From Cytobacillus pseudoceanisediminis (GTDB lineage: Bacteria; Bacillota; Bacilli; Bacillales; Cytobacillaceae), in the NCBI RefSeq assembly GCF_023516215.1, contig NZ_CP097349.1, positions 1,302,001 to 1,366,000 on the forward strand: a stretch of 64,000 nucleotides of DNA. Reading direction: 5' to 3'. Position numbers and translations under genes: made by a program. The notes beneath the pieces were generated by a model. It did not search any database, was not told the DNA's origin, and was given only the letters and a program-made list of their open reading frames with translations. Positions 27,865-37,549 of this stretch are shown here, piece after piece. How positions within the stretch are numbered: position 1 is the stretch's first letter; the number at the start of each line of letters is the position of its first letter.

Positions 27865-29310
27865 ATGATTTCGACGTATCCATTTGTTTCAGGAAAATAT
27901 TTAATAGCTGGAGAGTGGATTCAGACAGAAAATACAGCCCATGTTCTTAATCCGGCTGATCATCAGGAAGTTGTGGGCGAAGTTGCCTTGTGTACAGAAG
28001 AACAGGTTGAATTGGCCATTTCTGCTGCAGCAAAGGCTTTTGAAACCTGGTCGAAAAGTGAGATTGAGGACCGGGCAAACCGGATGAAGCTCGCTGCCGA
28101 CGAGATTAAAGCAAGTGTCGAAGAGAACGTCACTTTGCTGATCCGAGAAAATGGAAAAGTGCTGGTGGAAGCGAAAAAAGACCTTCTGCGATGTGTTGAT
28201 ATTATGAAGGAAGCTGCCGAAGAGCTTTTGGAATGGTGGAAGCCTGAATCCATTCCCGGTTCCCAGAAGGTCCAAATCCGAAAGCGTCCCCGTGGGGTAA
28301 CGGCAGTGATCTCTCCATGGAACTCACCAATGATCCTTACGTTTAAGCGGGTGATCCCAGCTGTTCTTGCCGGAAACACAGTCGTTGTAAAGCCGGCGAC
28401 AAGCTGTCCGCTAACAATCATGTCATTCCTCAAGACAGTGGCTTCTTATTTCCCTGATGGAGTCATTAATGTTGTAACTGGTTCAGGAGGGCTGATCGGC
28501 AATAAGCTTTGCTCAGATCCGCGACTCCGAACCATTGCATTTGTCGGCAGTACCGAGACTGGGAAAGAAATCATGCGTGCTGCTTCAGGCACGGTGAAAA
28601 ATGTCTACATGGAGCTTGGCGGAAATGATGCGGCTATTATTCTCGAAGATGCCAATCTGGATGAAAGCGCTATTAAGCGACTGCGTTTCGGAGTTCTTAG
28701 GGCAGCAGGCCAGGTGTGCTCAGCCATCAAAAGGATCTATGTCCATGAATCCCGATACGGGGAGCTGGTAGAAAAGCTTAGAAAAGAATTTCAACATATT
28801 AAGGTTGGAAACGGCATTCAGCCTGATGCCGAGATGGGGCCTTTGAACAATAAGGCCCAGTACGAATATGTGAATGGGCTGATCGAACGTGCCAGAAAAT
28901 CCGGAGCTACCGTCATCACAGGAGGGATTCAGCTTGATCCAGAGTCCTGGGATAAAGGCTATTACATACTGCCTGCAATCATCACCGGTGTGGATCAGAA
29001 AAGTGAAATTGTTCGTGCTGAACAGTTTGGACCTGTCATTCCGATCCTTCCATTTAAAGAGGATGAGGAAGTCATCAGCCTGGCAAATGACAGTGAATTT
29101 GGTTTAAGGGCTTCTGTTTGGACAGAAGATGAATCCAAAGCACTTGAATTTGCAGACCGGTTAGAGGCCGGCGCCGTTTTCCATAATAATCATACCGTTT
29201 TTCAGGATCTCCATCTGGACTTCCCGGGCCTAAAGGAAAGCGGACTTTCACGAGAAACGCGGCATTGCGGTCTGGAGTTTTTTGCAGATTCCTATGGTTT
29301 TGCCAATTAG
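27865..29310 (+). CDS. Aldehyde dehydrogenase
   Basis: 481 residues with the full catalytic set: SPWNSPMIL (Asn), GSTETGKEI (NAD site), MELGGNDAAII (general base Glu) and GQVCSAIKR (nucleophile Cys). It oxidises an aldehyde to the acid with NAD(P). It begins 14 bases after the ThDP-enzyme gene, so it probably uses that enzyme's product, or a semialdehyde from ring cleavage. Confidence 0.93.
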   Translation: MISTYPFVSGKYLIAGEWIQTENTAHVLNPADHQEVVGEVALCTEEQVELAISAAAKAFETWSKSEIEDRANRMKLAADEIKASVEENVTLLIRENGKVLVEAKKDLLRCVDIMKEAAEELLEWWKPESIPGSQKVQIRKRPRGVTAVISPWNSPMILTFKRVIPAVLAGNTVVVKPATSCPLTIMSFLKTVASYFPDGVINVVTGSGGLIGNKLCSDPRLRTIAFVGSTETGKEIMRAASGTVKNVYMELGGNDAAIILEDANLDESAIKRLRFGVLRAAGQVCSAIKRIYVHESRYGELVEKLRKEFQHIKVGNGIQPDAEMGPLNNKAQYEYVNGLIERARKSGATVITGGIQLDPESWDKGYYILPAIITGVDQKSEIVRAEQFGPVIPILPFKEDEEVISLANDSEFGLRASVWTEDESKALEFADRLEAGAVFHNNHTVFQDLHLDFPGLKESGLSRETRHCGLEFFADSYGFAN

Positions 29311-29322
29311 GGGGATACCGAT

Positions 29323-30105
29323 ATGAAATTAGCCTTAATAGGAGGCGGGAATATAGGCAGGTTCCTGCTTCAAAGCATTAATATAGACTGCTTAATACCG
29401 AATGCGAAAATTATTGGCCTTCATACTCGCTGCCAGGAACAGGCAAAGGAACTATCACGTGAATTTGAAGCGGAAATCTTTGAAGACGTGGAATCCCTTT
29501 TAAAATCCGATGCCGACCTGGTTATTGAAGCAGCAACTGTTGAAGCTGTAGAAGAGTATGCTGCTTCCATTTTGCTTTCAGGCAAAGATCTGGTTGTCAG
29601 CAGTGTTGGGGCATTGGCAGACCGGGAATTTTATAAGTGCCTTGAAGAAATCTGCATCTTAAATAATACGAAAATCCACTTGCCATCAGGGGCAATCGGC
29701 GGACTGGATATTTTAAAAGCTGCCAAATCGATTGGTGAGCTGGATTCTGTCTCCATTATCACCAGGAAGCCTCCTCAGGCACTTCCTGGTGCCCCGCTTA
29801 ATGGGGAAAAGGTGCTTTTTGAGGGATCTGCCGCCGAAGCCATTAGATTATTCCCAAAGAATATCAATGTTTCCATTATCTTGTCTCTCGCGGGATTAGG
29901 TGCCGAGAATACCGGAGTTAAAATCATATCCGATCCAGCAGCAAGGAAAAATAGCCATACGATTGAGGCAGCAGGTTCTTTCGGAAAGCTATCGCTTCAA
30001 GTCGAAAATGACCCGATGCCTAATAATCCAAAGACAAGCTACCTGGCAGCTCTAAGCATCCTGGCTTCATTGAAGAATAGGGATGAGATGATCCGGGTTG
30101 GATAG
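29323..30105 (+). CDS. Aspartate dehydrogenase-like protein (DUF108/NadX type)
   Basis: 260 residues. N-terminal Rossmann motif LIGGGNIGRFLLQS and C-terminal DUF108 domain with LPSGAIGGLDILKAAK, ITRKPPQALPG and GAENTGVKIISDP. Authentic members convert L-aspartate to iminoaspartate. Its place inside an aromatic operon, away from nadABC, makes another substrate possible. It starts 13 bases after the aldehyde dehydrogenase gene. Confidence 0.85.
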   Translation: MKLALIGGGNIGRFLLQSINIDCLIPNAKIIGLHTRCQEQAKELSREFEAEIFEDVESLLKSDADLVIEAATVEAVEEYAASILLSGKDLVVSSVGALADREFYKCLEEICILNNTKIHLPSGAIGGLDILKAAKSIGELDSVSIITRKPPQALPGAPLNGEKVLFEGSAAEAIRLFPKNINVSIILSLAGLGAENTGVKIISDPAARKNSHTIEAAGSFGKLSLQVENDPMPNNPKTSYLAALSILASLKNRDEMIRVG

Positions 30106-30196
30106 ATGTAAACTGGTGCAACAGCAGGAAGAGAATATTTCATTCTTTTCCTCGCTCCATGGAGAAGCTTATATTAAGACGAAGGGGAATTTACAT

Positions 30197-31504
30197 ATGA
30201 TTAAAACGACAACTAAGAATTTAGAAGAAATGACCCAAAAAGAAACGATCGGCTACTTGAACGAAACAGTCCAGCCTGAGGCTGGATCCATTCCTGCCTT
30301 TATCCTCGCAGATCCTAAGATTTACGATATTGAGCATAAAAAGGTGTTTATGAAAACCTGGCTTTTTATTGGCCATGAATCAGAAATCCCGAATAAAAAT
30401 GATTATATGTTAAGAGATTTAGCAGGCTACTCCATTATTATTACAAGAGATTCAGAGAATGAAATCCGCGGTTTTTACAATATGTGCACACACCGGGGGA
30501 TGAAATTATGCCGTGCTGACAAAGGAAATAAATCTTCATTTGTATGTCCTTATCATGGATTTAATTTTAAAAACAATGGTGATCTTATTGGAGTACCTCT
30601 GCAGAAGGATATTTATGGTGCTGACCTGGATAAGTCCAAACTGGGACTTCACAAAATAAGGATTGAATCATATAAAGGCCTTGTTTTTGGAACCTGGAAT
30701 GAAGAAGCTGAGTCTCTATCAGATTTCCTCGGCGATTTCAAATGGTATTTGGATATTTTAGCCGGACGTGCTGAAATGGAAGTCGTCGGCCCTCCGCAAA
30801 GGTTTATCATCCATTCAAACTGGAAGGTAGGAGCAGATAACTTTGTCGGCGATTCCTACCACACAATGGTCACTCATGGATCCATTGCAAAATTGGGCAT
30901 GGTGCCCAGTGCGACATATTCCAAAAAGGGATACCAAATCCACACTATGAACGGACATGGTTTAAATCTGGGTACTCCTAATCCTGACTTCGCATTCCCT
31001 GAAGAGCTAAAATCTGAATATAAATCCAATTTAACAGATGAACAATATGATGTGCTGGCCAATTTGAAAAATATGATCGGAAACATCTTTCCAAACCTGA
31101 GCTTCCTCATTTCACATACAAAGGTAAAAGGACAGCTGATTTCGAATACAACCGTTCGGATGTGGAGGCCAATTGGGCCAGATAAAATGGAGGTGATTGC
31201 CTGGTTCCTGGTAGAGAAAAATGCTGCAGAGGACTGGAAGAAACGTTCAAGGGATTCTTTCATTTTAACGTTCAGCCCTTCAGGCATTTTTGAGCAGGAT
31301 GATACAGAAGTTTTTACTGACATCACCGCTGCCGCATCAGGGCCAATGCCTGTTATGAAAGAACTTGTTTACAATTATACGATGGGCATGCACCGGGAAC
31401 CGGTCAGCGATTTCACCGGTCCGGGTGTTGTCTACGATGATAAGTTTTCTGAAGCAAATCAAAGGAATTTCTATCGCTACTGGCTTGATCTCATAAACGC
31501 TTAA
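30197..31504 (+). CDS. Aromatic ring-hydroxylating dioxygenase, alpha subunit (Rieske)
   Basis: 435 residues. Rieske [2Fe-2S] motif CTHRG...CPYHG (CxH-x17-CxxH, residues about 96-118). The catalytic domain has the mononuclear iron site DNFVGDSYHTMVTH (bridging Asp, two His). It adds O2 across an aromatic ring to give a cis-dihydrodiol. GAAGGGG precedes the ATG at 30197; the frame is open further upstream to 30098 but has no other good start. Ferredoxin and reductase partners are not encoded nearby. Confidence 0.93.
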   Translation: MIKTTTKNLEEMTQKETIGYLNETVQPEAGSIPAFILADPKIYDIEHKKVFMKTWLFIGHESEIPNKNDYMLRDLAGYSIIITRDSENEIRGFYNMCTHRGMKLCRADKGNKSSFVCPYHGFNFKNNGDLIGVPLQKDIYGADLDKSKLGLHKIRIESYKGLVFGTWNEEAESLSDFLGDFKWYLDILAGRAEMEVVGPPQRFIIHSNWKVGADNFVGDSYHTMVTHGSIAKLGMVPSATYSKKGYQIHTMNGHGLNLGTPNPDFAFPEELKSEYKSNLTDEQYDVLANLKNMIGNIFPNLSFLISHTKVKGQLISNTTVRMWRPIGPDKMEVIAWFLVEKNAAEDWKKRSRDSFILTFSPSGIFEQDDTEVFTDITAAASGPMPVMKELVYNYTMGMHREPVSDFTGPGVVYDDKFSEANQRNFYRYWLDLINA

Positions 31505-31541
31505 GTAAACTGGAACGATGCCTGAAATGGGGGAATACGGA

Positions 31542-32051
31542 ATGAGTTTAGAGAAAATGCTCGCAACCTATGAATTTGAACAATGGCTCTACAGAGAAGC
31601 TGAGCTGCTTGATCATATTGATTTTGATGGCTGGTTCAGCCTTATGCATCCATCCCTGATTTATCAAATGCCTGTACGTGTCAATAAGGAAGGCACCGAA
31701 AGGCCGGATTATGCGGAAGATATGTTTTCTTTCAATGATGATATAGATTTGCTGAGCCTGAGAGTCGAACGGTTAAAAACGGACTATGCTTGGGCGGAAA
31801 TTCCTCCTTCCCGCACCCGCCGCTTTGTAAGCAATGTAAAACTGGCAGACTATGTCCCGAATGAAAAAGCATCTGTAAATAGTTATCTTCTAATCTATCG
31901 CAGCCGGAGTACAGACATTCATCATGACCTGATCTCAGGAGAGCGCCGTGATGAATTTACATATGAAGATGGCATCTGGAAATTATCAAAGAGGGTTTTC
32001 ATTGTCGATCAAACAACACTCAATACCAGAAATCTCGCTATTTTTGTTTAA
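31542..32051 (+). CDS. Aromatic ring-hydroxylating dioxygenase, beta subunit
   Basis: 169 residues with the SnoaL/NTF2-like fold of small subunits: FEQWLYREAELLDHIDFDGWFSLM at the start and RSRSTDIHHDLISGERRDEF in the middle. It is structural in an alpha3beta3 enzyme. GGGGGAATACGGA precedes the ATG at 31542. Placed directly after the alpha-subunit gene. Confidence 0.93.
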   Translation: MSLEKMLATYEFEQWLYREAELLDHIDFDGWFSLMHPSLIYQMPVRVNKEGTERPDYAEDMFSFNDDIDLLSLRVERLKTDYAWAEIPPSRTRRFVSNVKLADYVPNEKASVNSYLLIYRSRSTDIHHDLISGERRDEFTYEDGIWKLSKRVFIVDQTTLNTRNLAIFV

Positions 32052-32066
32052 GGAGGAACATTCAGT

Positions 32067-32851
32067 ATGGCACAGCTAAGCGGAAAATCAGTCTATTTGA
32101 CCGGGGCGCCTCTGGCATTGGCAAGGCTGTTACAGAGACTTTTATACAGGAAGGAGCCTTTGTAACTGTACTGGATAAATCAGCAGCTGGCCTCGAGCAA
32201 TTGAAACAGGAATACGGGGATCGTGTTCTATGCATGGAAGGGGACGTCACTGAATACGGGGATCACATTAACGCCGTTCGAGCTGCTGTGGAAGCGGCGG
32301 GAAAACTCGATGTGTTCGTGGCCAATGCCGGCGTATTTGACGGATTTGCCAAATTTAGTGAAGTAACACCAGAGGCCATGTCAGATGCCTATGACCTGTT
32401 ATTTACTATTAATGTTAAAGGCTATTTTAATGGTGCAAAAGCTTCTGCGGAAGAATTGAAAAAAACAAATGGAAATATGATTTTCACGGTTTCCGGAGCC
32501 GGCTTTTACCCAGACGGGGGCGGAGTCTGGTATACAGCAAGCAAGCACGCGCAAATCGGCTTAATGCGCCAGCTTGCCTTTGAATTAGCCCCGGACATCA
32601 GAGTAAACGCGGTGGCACCAGGCGGCACATTGACGGCACTCAATGTCATAGGCCCGCTTAAGCCGTTTGTGACAGCAGTCGATCCGGATACGAAAGCAAA
32701 AAGCATTAAATCCCGAAATCCCCTCCGCATAGCTATGACCAGCGAAGACCATGTTGGAGCGTATCTGCTGCTTGCTTCTGATCAATCCCGAGCCATTACA
32801 GGCGAAGTGATTTCCAGTGATGGAGGACTTGCTGTACGGGGATTATCTTAA
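32067..32851 (+). CDS. cis-Dihydrodiol dehydrogenase (BphB-like SDR), frameshifted
   Basis: 261 residues after adding one G to the G4 run at 32103-32106, which yields the intact cofactor motif TGGASGIGKAV. It has VANAGVFDG, the active-site YTASKHA and VAPGGTLT, and resembles biphenyl-type cis-2,3-dihydrodiol dehydrogenases. It rearomatises the dioxygenase product to a catechol with NAD+. AAGGAGG precedes the ATG. The break is most likely a sequencing error. Confidence 0.9.
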
Positions 32852-32881
32852 AGGAGAAGCGTCATTTAGGAGGATTTTTTT

Positions 32882-33843
32882 ATGGCAGAAAGCAAAACTA
32901 CTAAAGCGCCATTAGCTGGAAATCAGGAAATAAACCAGCTGGCTTTTGTTGTTCAGGATATTGATGAGGCTTGTGAGGCTTTTTCAAGTTTACTGGGAGT
33001 TCCGAAGCCCGAGTGGTTTTTAACAGGTGATCAGGAAGTATCAAAGGTAATTTACCGTGGAAACCCTACTGCATCAAGAAGTAAATTAGCATTTCTAAAT
33101 ACACCAACTGTTCAATTTGAACTTATTGAACCAAATGAAGAACCAGGCACGATGCGGGAGTTTTTGGATCGGGCTGGAGAGGGCATACACCATATTGCCT
33201 TTGATGTGGAATCCATCAGTGAACGAATGCCGCTTTTTGAAGAGAGCGGGTACTCACAACTGCAAAGTGGAGAATTTACATCCAGTGAAGGCAGATATGT
33301 TTATGCTGATACCTTGAGAGACTGCAAGATATTGGTTGAACTCCTGGAAAGCTCTGAGGCAAGAAATACTGCAGCTCCCCTGATTCACTATGCCCCTTGC
33401 TTGGAACAAATAAAGTCGAGCAGCTGGCAATCGTGGTAAAAAATCTGGATTTGGCTGCAGAAGCTTACTGTAAGCTTCTCGGTGCCGATAAGCCACCCAT
33501 TATACAATCAGGTCCAAGTGAAATGACGCAGGTCATTTTCAGAGGCCGGCCAACAGAAGGTAAATCAAGATATATGTTTATCAATACACCTTTCATTCAA
33601 ATTGAATTAATCGAACCAGGTGATTCACCAAGTACTTGGCAGGAACATCTGGAGAAATACGGGGAAGGTGTCCATCATATTTCGTTCGTTGTCGATAACC
33701 TGAATGAAAAAATCAGATTGCTGGAAGAAATGGGATATCCTGTCATACAAACTGGCAACTTTTTTAATGGGAAAGGCAAATATGCTTATATGGACACAAC
33801 CTCAACATTCAAAGTGATTATTGAATTACTTGAGAGATATTAA
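32882..33843 (+). CDS. Tandem VOC domain protein, frameshifted
   Basis: 320 residues made of two similar VOC domains (about 15-165 and 172-320). Both carry VEQ/INQLAxVVxxLD near the start and GEGxHHIxFxV near the middle. The frame breaks at the C4 run 33393-33396; one more C gives HYAPLLGTNKVEQ and joins them. Similar paired domains occur in methylmalonyl-CoA-epimerase-like proteins; the reaction here is unknown. Last gene of the aromatic operon. Confidence 0.82.
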
Positions 33844-33879
33844 AAAACGGCTGCACATAAAAGTGCAGCCGTTTTTTTT
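33844..33879 (+). terminator. Terminator of the aromatic operon
   Basis: AAAACGGCTGCAC/GTGCAGCCGTTTT perfect stem with T8. Confidence 0.95.
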
Positions 33880-33942
33880 AGGGTGGCATCACCTCCTGTT
33901 TAATTGTAAAATAATACTATTCTAGAAATTATTAGGGGATTT

Positions 33943-34269
33943 ATGTACACTTACCAATCTTTTGTAACAGATGGAACCTTTACATTATTGAGGCCAGTGA
34001 TTTCTAGTTTCCTATTAATTACTGTGGTTCTATTCGTTCTTGTTTGGCTTCCTAAAGCCTTGCAGGGTTTCTTGAACGGATTTACGGTTATGGCGGTTGC
34101 CCTCATTTCAATCTTTATGTCTGGTCAGGTACTATTTTTTGAAGCCATTCTTGCCGATGAGTTAGGGATGGGAGGAGGAAGCGGATTTTGGATGTTCCTT
34201 GTGATTGTCATCCTGGGAACCGTGAGCCCCATTATTTATTTCATGAGACATAGGGAGGCGGGATCGTGA
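33943..34269 (+). CDS. Small membrane protein
   Basis: 108 residues with three to four hydrophobic helices, beginning MYTYQSFVTDGTFTLLRP. AGGGGATTT precedes the ATG. Its stop overlaps the start of the next gene (GTGA), so the two are translationally coupled. No known family. Confidence 0.75.
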   Translation: MYTYQSFVTDGTFTLLRPVISSFLLITVVLFVLVWLPKALQGFLNGFTVMAVALISIFMSGQVLFFEAILADELGMGGGSGFWMFLVIVILGTVSPIIYFMRHREAGS

Positions 34270-34826
34270 CCAGTTCTGAAATTAAGAAACTGAGAGTCAG
34301 GCAGCTCCTGCTCTTAAATGGCACCCTCCTATTCTTCTTAAGTGCGACTTACATTTTACAAATATTAATAGATATTACTTTTTCGCAAATGTTTATTTTC
34401 CTTGGCACGGTAACTCTGATTCAATCAATTGGGGGATGGGCAAAACGTAATTCCACTAAATCTATTCTTCCTGTTATCGAACAAGTTGCCATCTATGAAA
34501 AAGAAAAGATGGGCAATGAATGGAGTAAGCAGCGGATTGTGGGGAGTATTTGGACATTGCTTTTTAGCAGCATACTATTTATCAATGCTTACTTCCATTC
34601 TGATTCCGGGGAAATTCTGAAAATAGAGCCGATGTTTTTATTTTTTCTTACAATTGCGATTCTAATCATGACCAATATCAGTATGGTCATTCACAGCAGG
34701 AAGGTGGATGTTGCTCAATCACCTGCAAACTTCACAGGGTACACACGTAACTCTAATGTAAGGGCTATTATCTTTGGTGCTTGTTACGCCATCCTTATCT
34801 TTGTGTTAATACTTTCTTTAGTCTAA
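34266..34826 (+). CDS. Membrane protein
   Basis: 186 residues with four to five predicted helices (about 18-38, 43-62, 98-118, 124-145, 165-185). GTG start overlapping the upstream stop by four bases. Function unknown; it likely forms a complex with the preceding small membrane protein. A terminator follows directly. Confidence 0.75.
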   Translation: MTSSEIKKLRVRQLLLLNGTLLFFLSATYILQILIDITFSQMFIFLGTVTLIQSIGGWAKRNSTKSILPVIEQVAIYEKEKMGNEWSKQRIVGSIWTLLFSSILFINAYFHSDSGEILKIEPMFLFFLTIAILIMTNISMVIHSRKVDVAQSPANFTGYTRNSNVRAIIFGACYAILIFVLILSLV

Positions 34827-34858
34827 CCGCTCCATATATGTTTAGAGCGGTCTTTTTT
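34825..34858 (+). terminator. Terminator
   Basis: ACCGCTC/GAGCGGT hairpin with T6. Confidence 0.8.
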
Positions 34859-34873
34859 CTTCTTAAATACAAG

Positions 34874-34903
34874 TTGACAGGTCGGAATAGTTGGTTATAT
34901 AAT
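34874..34903 (+). promoter_or_regulatory. Sigma-A promoter of the esterase gene
   Basis: TTGACA, 18-base spacer, TATAAT. Confidence 0.8.
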
Positions 34904-34935
34904 GTGAGTAATTAATTCTGAGGGAGGAATAGATT

Positions 34936-35700
34936 ATGAATGAACGTTATCCTGTTTTGGACGGTGCAGAATCATTCTACTATGAAGGCAATGAGATCGG
35001 GATTCTGATCACACATGGTTTTCTTGGAACTCCCCAGAGTGTACGGTTTTTGGGGGAGTCATTTGCCAAGCTTGGCTATACCGTCTTTGCTCCAAGGCTT
35101 AAAGGCCACGGCACACATTATAAAGATATGGAAAAAACCTCTCATGAGGATTGGTTTGCTGAAGCAGAAAAGGGGTATCAATTTCTAAAAGACAGATGCA
35201 CATCTGTTTATGCTGCAGGTCAATCAATGGGTGGTGCATTGACCCTTTGGCTGGCAAATAAATATCCCGAAATTGCAGGTATTGTGTTAATAAATGCCGC
35301 TCTCCGGGTTCCATGTTATGAATATTTAAAGGGGAAAACAAATCCCAGATACCTTGATGAAGGTGCACCAGATATTAAAAAAGAGGATGTAGAGGAAATT
35401 ACGTACGGGAAAGTTCCGGTTCCCTCCATCTTCGAATTGCAGAAAATCATGGAAGGAACACCAGACTTATTACCATCCATTAAAACACCTGTATTAGGCT
35501 TTAAGTCGGTAGAAGATCATGTGGTGCCTGCAGAGTGTACAGATTTTATTTTGGAGAAGATTGGCTCCGTGAAAAAGAAAGCTATATCGCTCTATAACTC
35601 CTATCATGTGGCATCCATGGACAATGATAAAGAAAAGATTGTTAACATAACTCATCAGTATATTCAGCAGAATCAAGCAGGCAGCTTGTCCTTTGTGTAA
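34936..35700 (+). CDS. Alpha/beta hydrolase, carboxylesterase (Est30 type)
   Basis: 254 residues. HGFLGTPQSVRFLG (oxyanion region), nucleophile GQSMGGALT (Ser near 97), acid SVEDHVVP (Asp near 196) and base SYHVASMD (His near 226). This is the layout of the thermostable carboxylesterase Est30 and monoacylglycerol lipases of Bacillaceae, which cleave short acyl esters in the cytosol. GAGGGAGGAA precedes the ATG. Own promoter. Confidence 0.92.
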   Translation: MNERYPVLDGAESFYYEGNEIGILITHGFLGTPQSVRFLGESFAKLGYTVFAPRLKGHGTHYKDMEKTSHEDWFAEAEKGYQFLKDRCTSVYAAGQSMGGALTLWLANKYPEIAGIVLINAALRVPCYEYLKGKTNPRYLDEGAPDIKKEDVEEITYGKVPVPSIFELQKIMEGTPDLLPSIKTPVLGFKSVEDHVVPAECTDFILEKIGSVKKKAISLYNSYHVASMDNDKEKIVNITHQYIQQNQAGSLSFV

Positions 35701-35821
35701 GGACGGGCTGTTTTTTATGTCATGAAACCTTTTAAACATGATAACGTATAAAAAGAAAAGGGTATTCAGCCTGTAATACAGAATAAGACAGTATATTTTT
35801 CTAGGGAAGAAGGTGATGGAA

Positions 35822-37438
35822 ATGAAGGCGAGAAGTAAATTGCTCCGTATGTACAAATTGCTTTCTATGGCACTTCACATTATATTTCAAATTTACTGGT
35901 ATAAATGGACCCGCAAATCAGAAGCAGAATGGGAAAAATTATGGTCTGGCATCGGGAAAAGATTCCGGACAACACTTTTTGAATTGGAAGGGCTGCTGAT
36001 TAAGATTGGTCAGTTCATCAGCATTCGTTCTGATTTGCTTCCAAAAGCTTTCATCCAGGAGCTGCAAGACCTGACCGATAAGGTACCGCCATCGGAATGG
36101 AGTAAAATCCAGAGGATTTTAAACGAAGAGTGGGGGAGCGAGCTCTCTAAAAAGGTGGTGGCGATTGAAAAAGAAGCCATTGCATCAGCATCGATTGGGG
36201 AGGTATATAAAGGCGCTCTCCAGGACGGCTCAATTGTCGCCATTAAAGTACAGCGTCCTGATATTCAATCCATCGTACATACCGACTTCCGGACCCTAAG
36301 TATTCTTGTCTGGTTTGCTGATCGGTTTGTCCCTATTCCTAAGGGATTCCTTAATTTAAAGGTCCTATTTCAGGAGCTAAAGCAGGTTATTGAGCGGGAG
36401 CTTGACTTTACAAAGGAAAAGGATACCCTGCTTTATTTTAAGGAGCGATTTAAAGATAATGAGTTGGTTAAAATTCCCCGCGTGCATCAGGAGCTTTGCA
36501 CTTCAAAAGTGCTTGTCATGGAATGGGTGGAGGGAAAAAGACTCAATGATTCAGCAGCGGTTGAAAAGCTTGAGATATCCCGTCACGATCTGGCACGCCG
36601 TTTGATGAAGATCTTCCTGCCGCAATGGCTGGAACCTGGGATGTTTCATGCCGATCCCCATCCAGGAAATGTGCTGTTTACAAGGGAGGGGAGGATCATT
36701 CTTCTTGATTTCGGCATGGCCGGGGAAATTTCAAAAAAAGATGCAGTCTCTTTTCAGAATTTAATTGAATCCATTCTCGCTAAAAACTACAGTAAAGCAG
36801 TCGAATGTCTGTCACAGCTGGGATTTTTGCTGCCGGAAGCTAATGCGGGAACAATGGAGAAGCTGCTGTCAGAATGGATGGCATTTGACCTTTCTCAGGT
36901 AAAAGATATGGATCTAGTGGCTCTTAAGCTTGAACTAAATGATATGATTGCTGCTCTTCCGATCCAGGTGCCAACCCGCTTTGTTTTTCTGGGCAGGTCA
37001 TTTATGACAATAGAAGGGATTGTTCGCCATCTGGCACCAGAAGATGATCTTCTTGACCTTGGCAAACCAGTTTTTACAGAGTGGTTAAGCTCACAGGGGA
37101 ATAAATGGTCATTCATTTGGAGCATTATTCAATCCCAGCCGCTCTTTAAAATTTTTCATTCAGCAGTGGAATTCCTGGAAACACCGCGTAAATTGGAAAA
37201 AATGAAAGAGGCCGGGCAAAGAAGGGATTTTCAGTTTACGATCTATGAAAATCGAAAAAAACAGCTTTTTCAGCTATTCATGCTAGGTTTAACTGGGTCT
37301 GGCTTTGGCATTTATTTAGAAGAAATGCTGATCATGCAATTATCCGCAGGCATCGCAGCCATTGCGCTTGCAGGGTTTGGAGTAAACAGCTGGAGGCTGG
37401 GAAAATGGCTGAAATATATGCCGGAAAAACGGAGATAA
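35822..37438 (+). CDS. ABC1/AarF/UbiB family atypical kinase
   Basis: 538 residues. The ABC1 kinase-like core has LEGLLIKIGQFISIRSDLLP (KxGQ motif), SASIGEVYKG (Ala-rich nucleotide loop), VAIKVQRPD (Lys), FHADPHPGNVLF and LLDFGMAGE (metal Asp), followed by two C-terminal membrane helices. UbiB-like proteins support lipid or quinone metabolism through ATPase activity. AAGGTG precedes the ATG at 35822. Confidence 0.92.
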   Translation: MKARSKLLRMYKLLSMALHIIFQIYWYKWTRKSEAEWEKLWSGIGKRFRTTLFELEGLLIKIGQFISIRSDLLPKAFIQELQDLTDKVPPSEWSKIQRILNEEWGSELSKKVVAIEKEAIASASIGEVYKGALQDGSIVAIKVQRPDIQSIVHTDFRTLSILVWFADRFVPIPKGFLNLKVLFQELKQVIERELDFTKEKDTLLYFKERFKDNELVKIPRVHQELCTSKVLVMEWVEGKRLNDSAAVEKLEISRHDLARRLMKIFLPQWLEPGMFHADPHPGNVLFTREGRIILLDFGMAGEISKKDAVSFQNLIESILAKNYSKAVECLSQLGFLLPEANAGTMEKLLSEWMAFDLSQVKDMDLVALKLELNDMIAALPIQVPTRFVFLGRSFMTIEGIVRHLAPEDDLLDLGKPVFTEWLSSQGNKWSFIWSIIQSQPLFKIFHSAVEFLETPRKLEKMKEAGQRRDFQFTIYENRKKQLFQLFMLGLTGSGFGIYLEEMLIMQLSAGIAAIALAGFGVNSWRLGKWLKYMPEKRR

Positions 37439-37441
37439 TCA

Positions 37442-37467
37442 AAAGAGCCGAGTTTTGGCTCTTTTTT
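37442..37467 (+). terminator. Terminator
   Basis: AAAAGAGCC/GGCTCTTTT hairpin. Confidence 0.85.
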
Positions 37468-37549
37468 ACTATTTTGATATATAACCAGCCAGATTATGAT
37501 AAAATAATTAGTTAGGTAAACAATTATTCGGAAAAGGAGAGTACTCAGT

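Noticed and set aside
27901..28433. Long minus-strand frames inside the aldehyde dehydrogenase gene
   Set aside because: Shadows of a well-supported plus-strand gene in other frames.
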